Shown one piece after another: positions 1-9,368 of a DNA stretch of 64,000 nucleotides. The translations under genes and the position numbers were made by a program. The first letter of the stretch is position 1; every line of letters starts with the position of its first letter. This DNA is from Thecamonas trahens ATCC 50062 (taxonomy: Eukaryota > Apusozoa > Apusomonadida > Apusomonadidae): contig NW_013657659.1 of the NCBI RefSeq assembly GCF_000142905.1, forward strand, positions 401,915-465,914, given 5' to 3'. Below the pieces are notes generated by a model that worked only from the letters and a program-made list of their open reading frames with translations, was not told the origin of the DNA and did not search any database.

Positions 1-2
1 CC

Positions 3-239
3 TACAAGCTCTCCAACCGCGACATGCGCTTCCTCGTCCGCCAGTTTGTCTTTGCCGGCATGGCCGACGCCGCAGTCCGCACCTTTGCCCAGGGCCCGGC
101 CCTCATGGGCGCCTCGTACTCGCGCTCGACCTACAACTACCTCGCCGGCGAGCTGAACAAGGCCGGCATCCCGCTCCCGGACAAGGCCGCCATGGCGGCC
201 GTCAACGACGACCCGCGGAGCTTTGCTACCGCCGAGTAG
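3..239 (+). CDS. 3' end of an unrecognised protein (partial)
   Basis: An open frame runs from the left edge to TAG at 237-239 and gives 78 residues of a C-terminus; the start lies outside the window. The stretch contains YKLSNRDMRFLVRQFVFAG and ends in PRSFATAE. The composition is that of a folded, partly helical soluble domain and not low complexity, and codon use matches the neighbouring genes, so I think it is coding. I do not recognise the family. Its stop is only 10 bases from the stop of the convergent gene on the minus strand, a spacing seen repeatedly in this window. Confidence 0.6.
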   Translation, partial: YKLSNRDMRFLVRQFVFAGMADAAVRTFAQGPALMGASYSRSTYNYLAGELNKAGIPLPDKAAMAAVNDDPRSFATAE

Positions 240-249
240 CGAGCCTAGC

Positions 250-1971
250 TCACCGCACCACCGAGCTCGAGTTGATCCGCTCAAAGACCCCGCGCGGCGT
301 GCGTGGCATCGACAGCCGCGACCGCCGCGAGCCGTTGGACTGCACAGAGAGCGGGCCGCCCGATGAGACTGCGCCCGGGCGCACCGCCGCCTCGCGGATC
401 TGCGCCATCTGCTTGAGCCGCGCCAGCGAGACTCGGTCCGTCACCGCCGCCGCATCCGCCGACCACACCACCAAGCACGGCGTCGCCAGCCCGTCCTGGA
501 GACATCGCGTTCCGAGCCGCAGCCGCGTCTCGGCCGCGTCGTACGGCACCGCCAACCACGGCATGCCCTCCAGCACCGAGAGGTACGCGTCCCCCGTCTC
601 ATCGAGCCCGACCATCACAAACTCGAGCTCCTTCTCACCGGCTTTCAGCTCGGCGTACACCCGCCGCAGCTCCCGAATGAACCACGCGCCGTCTGGCCCG
701 TCGTCGATAGAGACAAACACTAGCCCGACGTTGCTCTGCACGCCGTCGGTCGCCACCCGCTCCATTGACTCAAACTCGCGTGCGAGCTCCAGTGATGACC
801 GCGTCACCTCGCGGAACGACGCCTGCGGCCGCAACAGCGTCCGCCGCGAGGGCGTGTCAGACGACCCGCCCAGCACCGTCGCCGGCACCGTGCCCATCGT
901 CCGCGAGCTGACAAACGAGACACGCGAGCCGGCAGACACGTCGCGGGTGAGCAGCGGCGGGAGCACCGGTCGCCGCGGCGCCAGCGAGTGTGCCGACGGC
1001 GACCCGAGCTTGGTCAGCGTCGCGCCAGAGCCACCGGATCTAAACCCGCCTCGCGGTGACGGCATTGCTGTGCCGGCACATTCCATCTGTGAGCCGAGCC
1101 AGCGCTCGCTCCCGCCAGACGAGTCCTGCGCCAACAAGCTGTCAACGCGTACTTTGCGCGGCCGCCGTTCACCGGCCGCCAGTACCTTGGACTCGGCCGC
1201 CGCCAACGCCACCCCAGCCGGATAGCGCCAGAGCTCGGGCCCAAGCAGCCGCACGTGCGAGGCCAGCGGTGGTGGCTTGGCCTCGCTCCGCAGCGCCGCC
1301 AGCGCCCGACGGACCTTGGTAAACTGGCTGGTCTGGCTCCCCCCGCGCGCCGCAGTGCCGTCGCCGTCGGCCGCGGCATCCTCGCCCTGTGTACCGCTTC
1401 CGACTGCGGCTGAGCTCACACCAGCGCCCGCCAACACCGCCTTACCCGGCGCCGCCTTGCGCACTCCTTGTGGACGGACCTTTCTCCTTGTCCGCGAGCT
1501 CCCCGACGCCACTCTCAGCGACTCGGGAGGCCGCGGGTGATTCGGTTGGCGCAAGTGCAGCGATCCAGCGACAGACTCTACGCTGCCACCTCCAGTCCGG
1601 CCCAGACCACTCGCTACCGACCGTGGCATCGAGGCCGTCGAATGGCGGCCCAGGCCCAGGGAGCCCGAGTGCTTTGCCAGCGACGCACTGCCGCGCATCG
1701 ATCCGGAGGCGCTCCTGGTGTTCCATGCTGCGGGAGCCAGTCCATGACGTATATGATGATGACCATGTTCTCCCCAATGACCATGCCCGTGGCCATGACC
1801 ATGACCATGACCATGACCATGACCATGACTCGTCCCTCCGCCAGGCGCCACCGACCGACCTACGCTCTCAGGCACGGGTGTGCCAGCCGACGACGCCCGG
1901 GTGCTCCACCGCGACCGGCCTCCACGTAACGACGCATGCGCCCCTGTCCGCAGATGAGCCACTCCTTCCAT
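250..1971 (-). CDS. Nucleoredoxin-like protein lacking the CxxC redox site
   Basis: About 573 residues. The first 400 are disordered, rich in Ser, Arg, Gly and Pro, with a (His-Gly)n run encoded by the hexamer repeat at 1793-1829. Residues about 408-505 look like a thioredoxin fold of the nucleoredoxin/tryparedoxin type: the order VGLVFVS, then WFIREL, EFVMVGLDET and MPWLAVPYD follows the family closely, and MPWLAVPY is nearly diagnostic. The expected WCPPC is replaced by a segment containing GPDG (DNA 688-699), so both catalytic cysteines are glycine. The protein should keep the fold but not do dithiol exchange; a scaffold or regulatory role is inference. I start at the ATG at 1971; the same frame opens further to 2127 but encodes only a Pro-rich stretch over a G run, probably 5' UTR or intron. 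Confidence 0.72.
   Translation of the reverse strand: MEGVAHLRTGAHASLRGGRSRWSTRASSAGTPVPESVGRSVAPGGGTSHGHGHGHGHGHGHGHGHWGEHGHHHIRHGLAPAAWNTRSASGSMRGSASLAKHSGSLGLGRHSTASMPRSVASGLGRTGGGSVESVAGSLHLRQPNHPRPPESLRVASGSSRTRRKVRPQGVRKAAPGKAVLAGAGVSSAAVGSGTQGEDAAADGDGTAARGGSQTSQFTKVRRALAALRSEAKPPPLASHVRLLGPELWRYPAGVALAAAESKVLAAGERRPRKVRVDSLLAQDSSGGSERWLGSQMECAGTAMPSPRGGFRSGGSGATLTKLGSPSAHSLAPRRPVLPPLLTRDVSAGSRVSFVSSRTMGTVPATVLGGSSDTPSRRTLLRPQASFREVTRSSLELAREFESMERVATDGVQSNVGLVFVSIDDGPDGAWFIRELRRVYAELKAGEKELEFVMVGLDETGDAYLSVLEGMPWLAVPYDAAETRLRLGTRCLQDGLATPCLVVWSADAAAVTDRVSLARLKQMAQIREAAVRPGAVSSGGPLSVQSNGSRRSRLSMPRTPRGVFERINSSSVVR
1793..1829. repeat. Coding hexamer repeat encoding His-Gly
   Basis: About six tandem copies of ATGACC (plus strand) lie inside the nucleoredoxin-like gene and encode alternating His and Gly on the minus strand. 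The unit is a multiple of three, so length changes would not shift the frame. Confidence 0.9.
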
Positions 1972-1978
1972 GAGAAGG

Positions 1979-2016
1979 GAGGGGGGGGGGGGGGGAGGAG
2001 AGAGAGAGAGAGAGGT
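1979..2016. repeat. G run followed by GA repeat
   Basis: A run of about 16 G (broken once by A) is followed by AG dinucleotides, directly upstream of the nucleoredoxin-like start. The rest of 1972-2224 is GT-rich with no convincing gene. It is probably 5' UTR or promoter of the minus-strand gene, or an unplaced first intron. Confidence 0.8.
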
Positions 2017-2224
2017 GGGCCCGGCTGGCGGGTGGTGGCTGTGGTGCAGCGGTGGTGGGGTGGTGGTGGTGGGGGGGCGGGGCGCGGCTTTGGAGGCGAT
2101 GGGGGTTTGGCTACTGGCTGTGATCATTGGCTTGGGTTGATGACGAAGTGTCGATGGCGTGCGGTGTGGGGGTTTGGTATGGGTATGGGGAGGGCAGGGG
2201 GCAGGGGAGACCGCGGGCCACTCC

Positions 2225-3334
2225 CTACGGGCTCATCGATCCTCCATTCTCCGACTCGATGCCGGTGTCGTCGTTGGACTGAGCTTGTTGGTCGGCGAGG
2301 GTAGCAAGAAGGGCATCGATGGCAGCGGCGTCGAGTTCAACGCCGAGGTTGTCGAGCTGGGCTCGGACGGTGTCGGGGCCCGCCGTGTGCAATGAGTCTT
2401 CAGTGGCAGCCGGGACGCACTCGATGGTCTCGACGGCAGCTGGCTGCGGTGCGATGCCGGCAACGTCGGCATAGGTGCGGCAGACTGCTGGCGCGTACAG
2501 CCGCGCTACAAACCTCGCCCGTGCCACCAAATCGACCGCCTCGAGCCGCTCAGCCTGAGCCGTTCGGTCCCAGAAGTCCAGCGACCACGGACAGGCGACA
2601 ACCACAGTGGCTGCTTCGCGTCCATCCGGACCAGATAGCTCCAAGACGAGATCAAACAGTGCCGCGTCCGAAGGAGATGGCTTCCGCCGCCAACGAGCAG
2701 CATCGGCCGATGCGCTTGCGACCTCGGTGCTCGCCACCACCTTGTCATACTTGACCACACGCAGCTCCAGCGCAACCGCGCCACCACTGTCGACACGCAG
2801 AACCCACTCGGCAGCAGCAGCGGCGGGATGGGCGTCAAGCGCGTCGGCGACAACTGCAATGTCCGCCACGTCGTAGGCCGGCGCAACCAGCGCCGCAGGC
2901 AGCATCCCGCTCCACGAGCCTTGACCAGAATCCAAGCTGACGACGTCCGCCATCATGACCGGCCCGGCATCGCCAATACCTCCGTCGCCACTGACCACGT
3001 CATGCTGTCCCCCATCGCTACGGGAGGCACCCGGCAACGAGCACAGGTGGGCCACGCCATGGTCGTCAACCATGGACACCCGTCGAGTCGGATCCCGCAC
3101 CTCGCGCAGCACCTCGCCATGTCTCCGCACCATCACGTTGTAGCTCATCTGCCTGCCGTTGCCGCCACTATCGCTCCGATGAGCCAGCGGAATGGTTCTG
3201 GCCTCGGCCGAGTCGGCCGTCACCGCCACCACCGCCACCACTGCCATCACCACCACCGCCATCACAGACAGAGAGAGCCTTGCCACATTGCTCCCTACAC
3301 CTCGTCGTAGTCTATTGTGTCCAGGTGACTGCAT
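2225..3334 (-). CDS. Signal-peptide protein, possibly ER-lumenal (OS-9/MRH-like, weak)
   Basis: 369 residues from the ATG at 3334. The N-terminus has basic residues followed by a hydrophobic core (MAVVVMAVVAVVAV) and an Ala-x-Ala site, a typical signal peptide or anchor. After it comes RRVSMVDDHGVAHLCSLPG, which resembles the short conserved block before the mannose-6-phosphate-receptor-homology domain of OS-9/erlectin ERAD lectins. Towards the C-terminus a Cys is followed by RFVARLYAPAVC, reminiscent of the end of such a domain. Most of the MRH cysteines and the QYH region are missing, so lectin activity is not supported. The tail is acidic and Gln/Asp-rich, without an obvious KDEL signal. 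The frame continues upstream to 3673 through a tandem repeat, but that part has the look of non-coding DNA. Secretory targeting is the firm part; the family is a guess. Confidence 0.55.
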   Translation of the reverse strand: MQSPGHNRLRRGVGSNVARLSLSVMAVVVMAVVAVVAVTADSAEARTIPLAHRSDSGGNGRQMSYNVMVRRHGEVLREVRDPTRRVSMVDDHGVAHLCSLPGASRSDGGQHDVVSGDGGIGDAGPVMMADVVSLDSGQGSWSGMLPAALVAPAYDVADIAVVADALDAHPAAAAAEWVLRVDSGGAVALELRVVKYDKVVASTEVASASADAARWRRKPSPSDAALFDLVLELSGPDGREAATVVVACPWSLDFWDRTAQAERLEAVDLVARARFVARLYAPAVCRTYADVAGIAPQPAAVETIECVPAATEDSLHTAGPDTVRAQLDNLGVELDAAAIDALLATLADQQAQSNDDTGIESENGGSMSP

Positions 3335-3550
3335 CTCGCGGCTTGGCACTCGCACTGAGAGCGGTGTCGTGGACGTGTGTTGCGGCGGGCTGGTTGGGGC
3401 GCTGTGGCTGGTCGTCCGCCGACTTGCTCCCCGATTGGGTCGTGGCCCACCACCACCACCACCACCACCACCACCATACCATACATCATGATCATATATC
3501 ATGTTCGTGTAAAGTAAGGAAACGATGAGATCGACTCGATTTCTCTCACG

Positions 3551-3660
3551 CGCTAAAGCCGGGCGGGCCGACGAGTGACGGGCCGACGAGTGGCGGGCGG
3601 ACGAGTGGCGGGCGGACCGAGTGACCGAGTGGCGGGTGACAGAGTGGCGGGCCGACGGGC
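3551..3660. repeat. GC-rich imperfect tandem repeat in divergent promoter region
   Basis: Imperfect copies of a 10-13 base unit around GACGAGTGGCGGGC/ACCGAGTGGCGGG repeat about eight times. It lies in the 456-base gap between the divergent signal-peptide gene (start 3334) and SPT6 (start 3791). A (CAC)n run at 3449-3477 is also in this gap. I see no further gene there. Confidence 0.75.
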
Positions 3661-3790
3661 GGACGGCTTGCATCCACCCAGTTTGGCGGGAAGGGACGAT
3701 GACGGAAGAGGGGAGAGGGGAAGAGGGAAGGTCGGGTACACTTCACCCGTACTCGGAAGAGGAGGGGGACACGGGCTTTGGAGGAAAGCT

Positions 3791-6700
3791 ATGTCTACTC
3801 ATGAGAACGAGGAGGTGGGTATGTCCACCGAGGGTGGCGCTGGTGGTGCCGGTCGGCAGGCCGGGGACGAGAGCCAGGAAAGGGGCCAAAAGACGGGCGA
3901 GAGCCCTGCGGCTCTTCCGAAGCTTCCCTCTGCTGCTGGTGCGCTAGGCGCTGTCAAGACTTCGTTCGCTGCCAGTAAGAAGCGTAAGGTCATCTCAGAG
4001 TCGGACTCGGATGACGACGACGACGATGACGCTGTGGCTGCTGGCCAGGTCGGCCAGGACGACGAGTTGGCAAATTTTTCGTCGCTAGCCACGGGAGCAG
4101 CGGGTGCGTCCGGGAGCAACGGTGGGCGTGCTGAAGCTGCCAGCGACGACGGGAGTGACGACGGGAGCTCGGGTAGTGGTGGTGCTGTCTCGCAGCGGCG
4201 TCCTCAAGCGCCGCAAGCTTCTGGGTGAGGGTGCAGGCGACGACGGCGCCGAGAGCGGGCGCGACTCGGCGGTCGACGCCGAGGCCGAGGCCCGGGAAAT
4301 TGAGGAGCGGTTCGGCCTGTCGTCGTCGGACGACTCGTCGTATGACGAGGAAGATGAGGAGCAGCGGCGCGACGACGAGTTTGTGGTTCCGTCTGGGTTT
4401 GTGGTGGAGACTGCCGCTCAGGCGCGGGCGCTGGATCGCGAGCGCAAGCGCAAGCGGAAGGAGGCCCGCCGGCGGCGGAGAGAGCAGCGCAAGCGGTACG
4501 GGCTTCAGGCCGACCTCATGCGCGACCGTGACGAGCTGTTTGCGGCCGTGGGCGAGGATGCCGAGGAGTTTATCATCGACCCGTCGCAGTTTGGCGACGC
4601 GTTTAGCAGCCAGGCTTCGGGTGCAGCGGGCAAGCCGCTGACGGGCGCTGCCGGCGACGCAGACGAGCTTGCGGGTGTGGATCCGGAGGACCCAGAGGCA
4701 ATGGCGCTGAAGGAGGCGATTGCTGCCGAACGGGCGGCACTTGAGCAGCAGAAGCTCCTTGAGTCGATGTACGAGCCCGAGGAGCTCAAGGCGCGGTACT
4801 TTACGGCGCGCGACAACGAGATCCGGCGGGAGGATCTCCCGGAACGGTTCCAGATCAAGTTTCCGGACCGGTCGATCCCGTCCGAGGAAGAGCTGCAGGA
4901 CGAGACGCGGTGGATCTTCTCGTTTGTGTTTGAGCAGGAGATGATGCGACGGGCGGGGACGCGCGAGAGCCTTGTGGAGGTCATCTCGACAGTGCTCCGG
5001 CTGCTGGTTGTCGACCGGGTTGAGGTCCCGTTCATTATGATGTACCGCAAGGAGAACTGGCTGGGCATCATCTCGTCGTACGACCTGTGGCGCATCGCCG
5101 AGGCCGACGAGCGGTACTACAAGATTGCGCGGCGGAAGGCCAAGCTCCTCGAGCTGTACGAGTCGCATGGCGAGGACGTGCCCGAGGTGTGGGTGGACGA
5201 CCTTCCCGGTGTGGCCGAAGAGGTCGAGATCGCGGACCGGTTTGACCAGTTTGCGCTCACCTTTGGCTACCGGTTCCAGGACGAGTCGGCGAGCGGCGGC
5301 GAGCAGCGGGCGGTCGACGCTGGCGCGGCCATCGACACGTACCAGACCTCTGCCGAGTTTGACCTTGTTGGCTCTGAGGCGCTTGCCGGGAACGGTGGCG
5401 ACGAAGACGACGATGGCGACGAGGACTACCGCGAGGGCGACGAGGACCTGCTGGAGGCTGAGCTGTTTGGAAGGCCGGGAGACGATGACGAGTTTGGGCT
5501 TGGCGGGGTGGGCGACGACGGCGTCGAGGCGCCGGCGCCGGCGCCAATGCGGATGCTGCGGCGGGCCGGACGGCGCGACCGGTACGCGCGCTACCTGCAG
5601 GCCGGTGTCGGCGAAATGGCTGCGCTGTTTGGGCTCGAGCCTGCACTGCTCGGCGAGAACGTGACGTCCGAGGCGCAGATCCACTTTGCGCAGGCACCGC
5701 TGCTTTCGCCGTACGAGGCTGCGGAAGCGTTCCTGAGCAACAACACTGCTGCGCTGTTCAAGCGGCTCGAGTCGAACCAAGCTGCGGACGCGGTGCTTGA
5801 CGCAGCGCGGTTTGTGTACGCCAAGCAGATTGCGGCGGAACCGTCTGTGCGGTCCGGGCTCCGTGACCTGCTCCGGAGCGATGTGGTGGTGGACGTGGCG
5901 CCGACGGCCAAGGGCGAGCGCGAGATTGTGGGCGTCCACGAGTACGCGTCGTTCAAGCGGCTGCTCGCCAAGCCGCTGTCGTCGTTTGGCCTCGACGTGC
6001 CGGTCGACTATGACTGGGGTGCCAAGATGGCCGACGCCGAGTCGTTTGTGCCAGAGTGGGAGGGCCAGGCGGTGGCGGCCACGCCCAAGCCAACAGACGA
6101 GTTTGTGGACCAGCTGTTCGGGTGGCTCAAGCTTCTCCGCGCCGAGCGCGAGGGCTTTGTGACGGTGACATACAAGTCGCGAAACGGTGAGGCGATCAAG
6201 GAGCGGCTGCTCTCGTTTATGCGGTTCGAAGAGGAGACGTCTGCGTCGTCGCTGTGGGCAGCGCAGAAGGAGCGCGTGGTGGGCCTTGTGGTCGACAAGT
6301 TTGTCTTTCCGTCGGTCGTGGACGAGTTTAAGCGGCGGCTGACGCGGTCAGCGGAGCGGCTGGTGCTTGCGGGCGCGCAGGAGGCGCTTGCGGAACGGGC
6401 GTTTATGCAGCCGTTCCCGCTCCTGCCGGACGCCGAGGCGTTTGAAAACCCGCACCCGTACGGCGACGAGCGCGACGACGCACGGGCGTCGCTCCCGCGC
6501 GGCATCCGGGTCATTGCTGTTGTGGCGCGGCGCGACCAACCGACGGTGGCGGCGCTTGTGGACGGGTCGGGGACGATGGTCGACTTTGTGCGCGCGTTCC
6601 GCGGCGAGAACGACAAGCTGACGCGGTTTGTGGACGCGTGCCTCCCCACGGTGGTTGTGGTGGCGACGACCGGCATGGGCGCCATTCACACCTTCCGCGA

Positions 6701-9202
6701 TCTCTCGGGCCACGTGCAGATGCGAATTGGCGAGGGCCGTCTCTCGCCGTTGACCCAGGTGGGCATGGTGGCGAACGACGTGGGCGCGATCTTTGCGGCA
6801 TCGCCGCGGTCGAACAAGGAGTTTTCGGAGCACTCGCTGTCGGTGCGCGAGGCGGTTAGCCTGGGCCGGTTTGTTGTTTCGCCGCTTGCGGAGCTCGCAG
6901 GCTTGTTTACGCGGCCGGAGCCGTCGTCGGAGGCTCTGCTCCTCAAGCTGCACCCGATGCAGTGGGCGCTCAAGCGGGAGGTGCTCCTTGCGGGACTGGA
7001 GGACGTGATGGTGCGGACGGTGGCGCTTGTGGGTGCCGACGTCAACGACATGATGTATCACCCGCACTTTGCAGGCGCGCTCAAGTTTGTGGCCGGACTC
7101 GGGCACCGCAAGGCGAATGCGCTGTATGAGACGATTGTGCGGTCGGGCGGGATCAAGGCGCGCGAGCAGCTGCTGCGCGACTTTGGCGTCGAGCCTGTGG
7201 TCTACCGCAACATGGCCGGCTTCCTCAAGATGTCCAAGCTGAGGGTGGAGACGCAGTACCTGGAGTACGAGGTCGAGGCGCTGTCTGTAGAGACGACGCG
7301 GATCCATCCCGAGTGGTACCCGCTTGCGGAGCTGCTTGCGCGCGGCGCGCTCAACATGCCGATGACGGAAACGGACGACTTTTACGACTACTGCGCAGAC
7401 GTCATCAAGGATCCGGCGAGCCTGGACGTGGTGGACTACGAGGCGCTGGCGACGCAGCTGCGTGAGAAGCGTGGCGAGGAGCTGCTGCAGCGGCTGCTTG
7501 TCATCCGCGCGGAGCTCAAGATGCCGTTCCGCGACTTGCGCGACGTGGTCAACGCCATGGGCCAGCGCATTGCGGCATGGGCGTGGCCATCGCCGGTGCA
7601 GCTCTTTGAACTCCTCACCGGGTACTCGGCGTACAACCTGCCTGCGGGCTCGGTCATGCATGGCCGGGTGGTCCGCGTCCTGGACTCTGGACGGGCCAAG
7701 GTGGTGCTCGACAACGGGGTAGTTGGGTGGCTCTCGGTGGACGAGGGCATGTACTCTGGCGGCGCGCCCGCGGTCAACGAGGGCGCAGTTGTCAAGGCAT
7801 ACGTGCGCGACCTGCGGTACGAGACGTACGAGATTGAGCTCGGGCTGCAGGAGCCTGGCGAGGGCTTTATTCCGCGCGACATGTACTTTGACGCAGCCGG
7901 CGAGGCGGCGGCGGAGGCCAAGTCGCACGAGGCCGAGTCTGCGGCGCGGCGGTATGTTTCGCGGGTCATCACGCACGCTCTGTACAAGAACGTGACGTAC
8001 AGCGGCGCGGTGCGGGCGATGGAGTCGGCGCATCCCGGCGACGTCATGTTCCGGCCGTCGTCCAAGGGCGTGGACAAGCTGACGCTGACGTGGAAGGTCT
8101 CGCGTGAGCTGCTGGCACACATCGAGGTGACTGAGCTCGACAAGGACCACCAAACGGCGCTGGGCAAGCGCTTGTTTATGCGCGGCGAGGAGTTTGAGGA
8201 CCTCGACGAGATCGTGGCGACGTACGTGAACCGTGTGAGCGGGAACCTCTCGCGTTTGGTGGCCAACCAGTACTTTAAGTCAAGCCTCAAGACGCCGGCC
8301 GACGCTGCGGCGTACCTGACGACGCAGAAGGAGCGCAAGCCGCGCAAAATCCCGTACGTGTTTTATCACCACCCCAAGTACCCGGGCGAGGTCGTGTCGC
8401 TTGCGTACATGCCGAACAAGCGGGCGCGTGTCGAGCGCGTCTTTATCACGCCCGACGGCTTCCGGTACCGCAACCAGGTGTTTGAGTCGCCAAACAAGCT
8501 GCTCTACCACTTTAAGAAGCACTTTAACGAGCCGCCGCCGCAGGACGACCCGCTGCCGTCATCGGTTCCGCCCGAGCTCGCTGCCGCCGCAGCGACTGGT
8601 CCGGCGCCCATGGCGGTCGAGTCGGCTCCGCCCGCGCCCAAGCAGGATGCCCGCCTCTTCCCCACCGCCACCGCCGGCTCGTCGATGTACGCGTACTCGC
8701 AGGTCGCCGCCACTCGCGACGTGGCTCCGGCCGCCGCCGCCGCACAGGCAGCTCCGGCTGCGCCGTACGGCGACTATGGCTCGCAGCAGCAGCCGGCTTA
8801 CGCCTACTCGCAGACTTCATCGGCGGCAACAACCGCCTACAGTGGCATGCAGCAGGGCTACGGTGACCAGCAGCAGGGCTACGGTGGCCAGCAGCAGGGC
8901 TACGGTGGCCAGCAGCAGGGCTACGGTGGCCAGCAGCAGGGCTACGGTGGCATGCAGCAGGGCTACGGTGGTCAGCAGGAGGGCTACGGTGGTCAGCAGG
9001 AGGGCTACGGTGGCATGCAGCAGGGCTACGGTGGTCAGCAGCAGGGCTACGGTGGTCAGCAGCAGGGCTACGGTGGTCAGCAGGGCTACGGTGGCATGCA
9101 GCAGGGCTACGGTGATCAGCAGCAGGGCTACGGTGGTCAGCAGCAGCAGGGCTACGGTGGTCAGCAGCAGGGTTACGGTGACCCACAGCAGGGCTATGGT
9201 GG

Positions 9203-9238
<36 letters not shown>

Positions 9239-9257
9239 GTATGGCCATGTCCAGTGA
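3791..9257 (+). CDS. SPT6: Transcription elongation factor SPT6 (frame break near the N-terminus)
   Basis: About 1,820 residues. SPT6 is a histone H3-H4 chaperone that travels with RNA polymerase II. Seen: an acidic N-terminus with KKRKV and an Asp run; VPFIMMYRKENW of the helix-turn-helix core; a YqgF-like domain from DNA about 6490 (RVIAVVARRD); the helix-hairpin-helix near 7090; an S1 RNA-binding domain 7640-7740 (VMHGRVVRVLDSGRAKVVL); and tandem SH2 from about 7960 to 8530, which in the family binds the phosphorylated Pol II linker. From 8829 to the end are 17 QQQGYGG-type repeats and a Gln run, unusual for SPT6. The frame changes once: from the ATG at 3791 it is open to 4228, while the rest reads in the next frame, open from before 4104. 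Either one surplus base lies around 4170-4195, or an intron with GTAAGA donor at 3975 and CAG acceptor ending at 4143 (169 nt) restores the frame but would remove the Asp run. Confidence 0.93.
8829..9236 (+). repeat. Coding 21-24 base tandem repeat, Gln-Gly-Tyr tail of SPT6
   Basis: Seventeen tandem copies of a seven-residue unit of type QQQGYGG, with variants MQQGYGG, QQEGYGG and QQGYGD, end in a (CAG)n-encoded Gln run. The units differ by silent T/C changes, so there is some history of unit-by-unit copying. The composition (Gln, Gly, Tyr) is that of prion-like, phase-separating tails. Confidence 0.95.
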
Positions 9258-9368
9258 TGAAAAATTGCTCATGGGATCATTGGGGAGGGAGGGGGTAGGG
9301 GTAGTGGCGGCGGGCAGCGAGTGCGGCGAGAGCAAGACGTATCTCGCAACAAGACAGACCTGACTGGC

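Noticed and set aside
4104-4200. Reading SPT6 as starting at 4104
   Set aside because: That codon is GTG and the peptide before SGVLKRRK has none of the acidic SPT6 N-terminus, which is present in the neighbouring frame from the ATG at 3791.
6348-8153. 601-codon open frame antisense to SPT6, and similar long antisense frames under calpain, the giant gene and others
   Set aside because: They mirror strongly coding sense frames in GC-rich DNA, are Arg/His/Pro-rich and show no domain motif.
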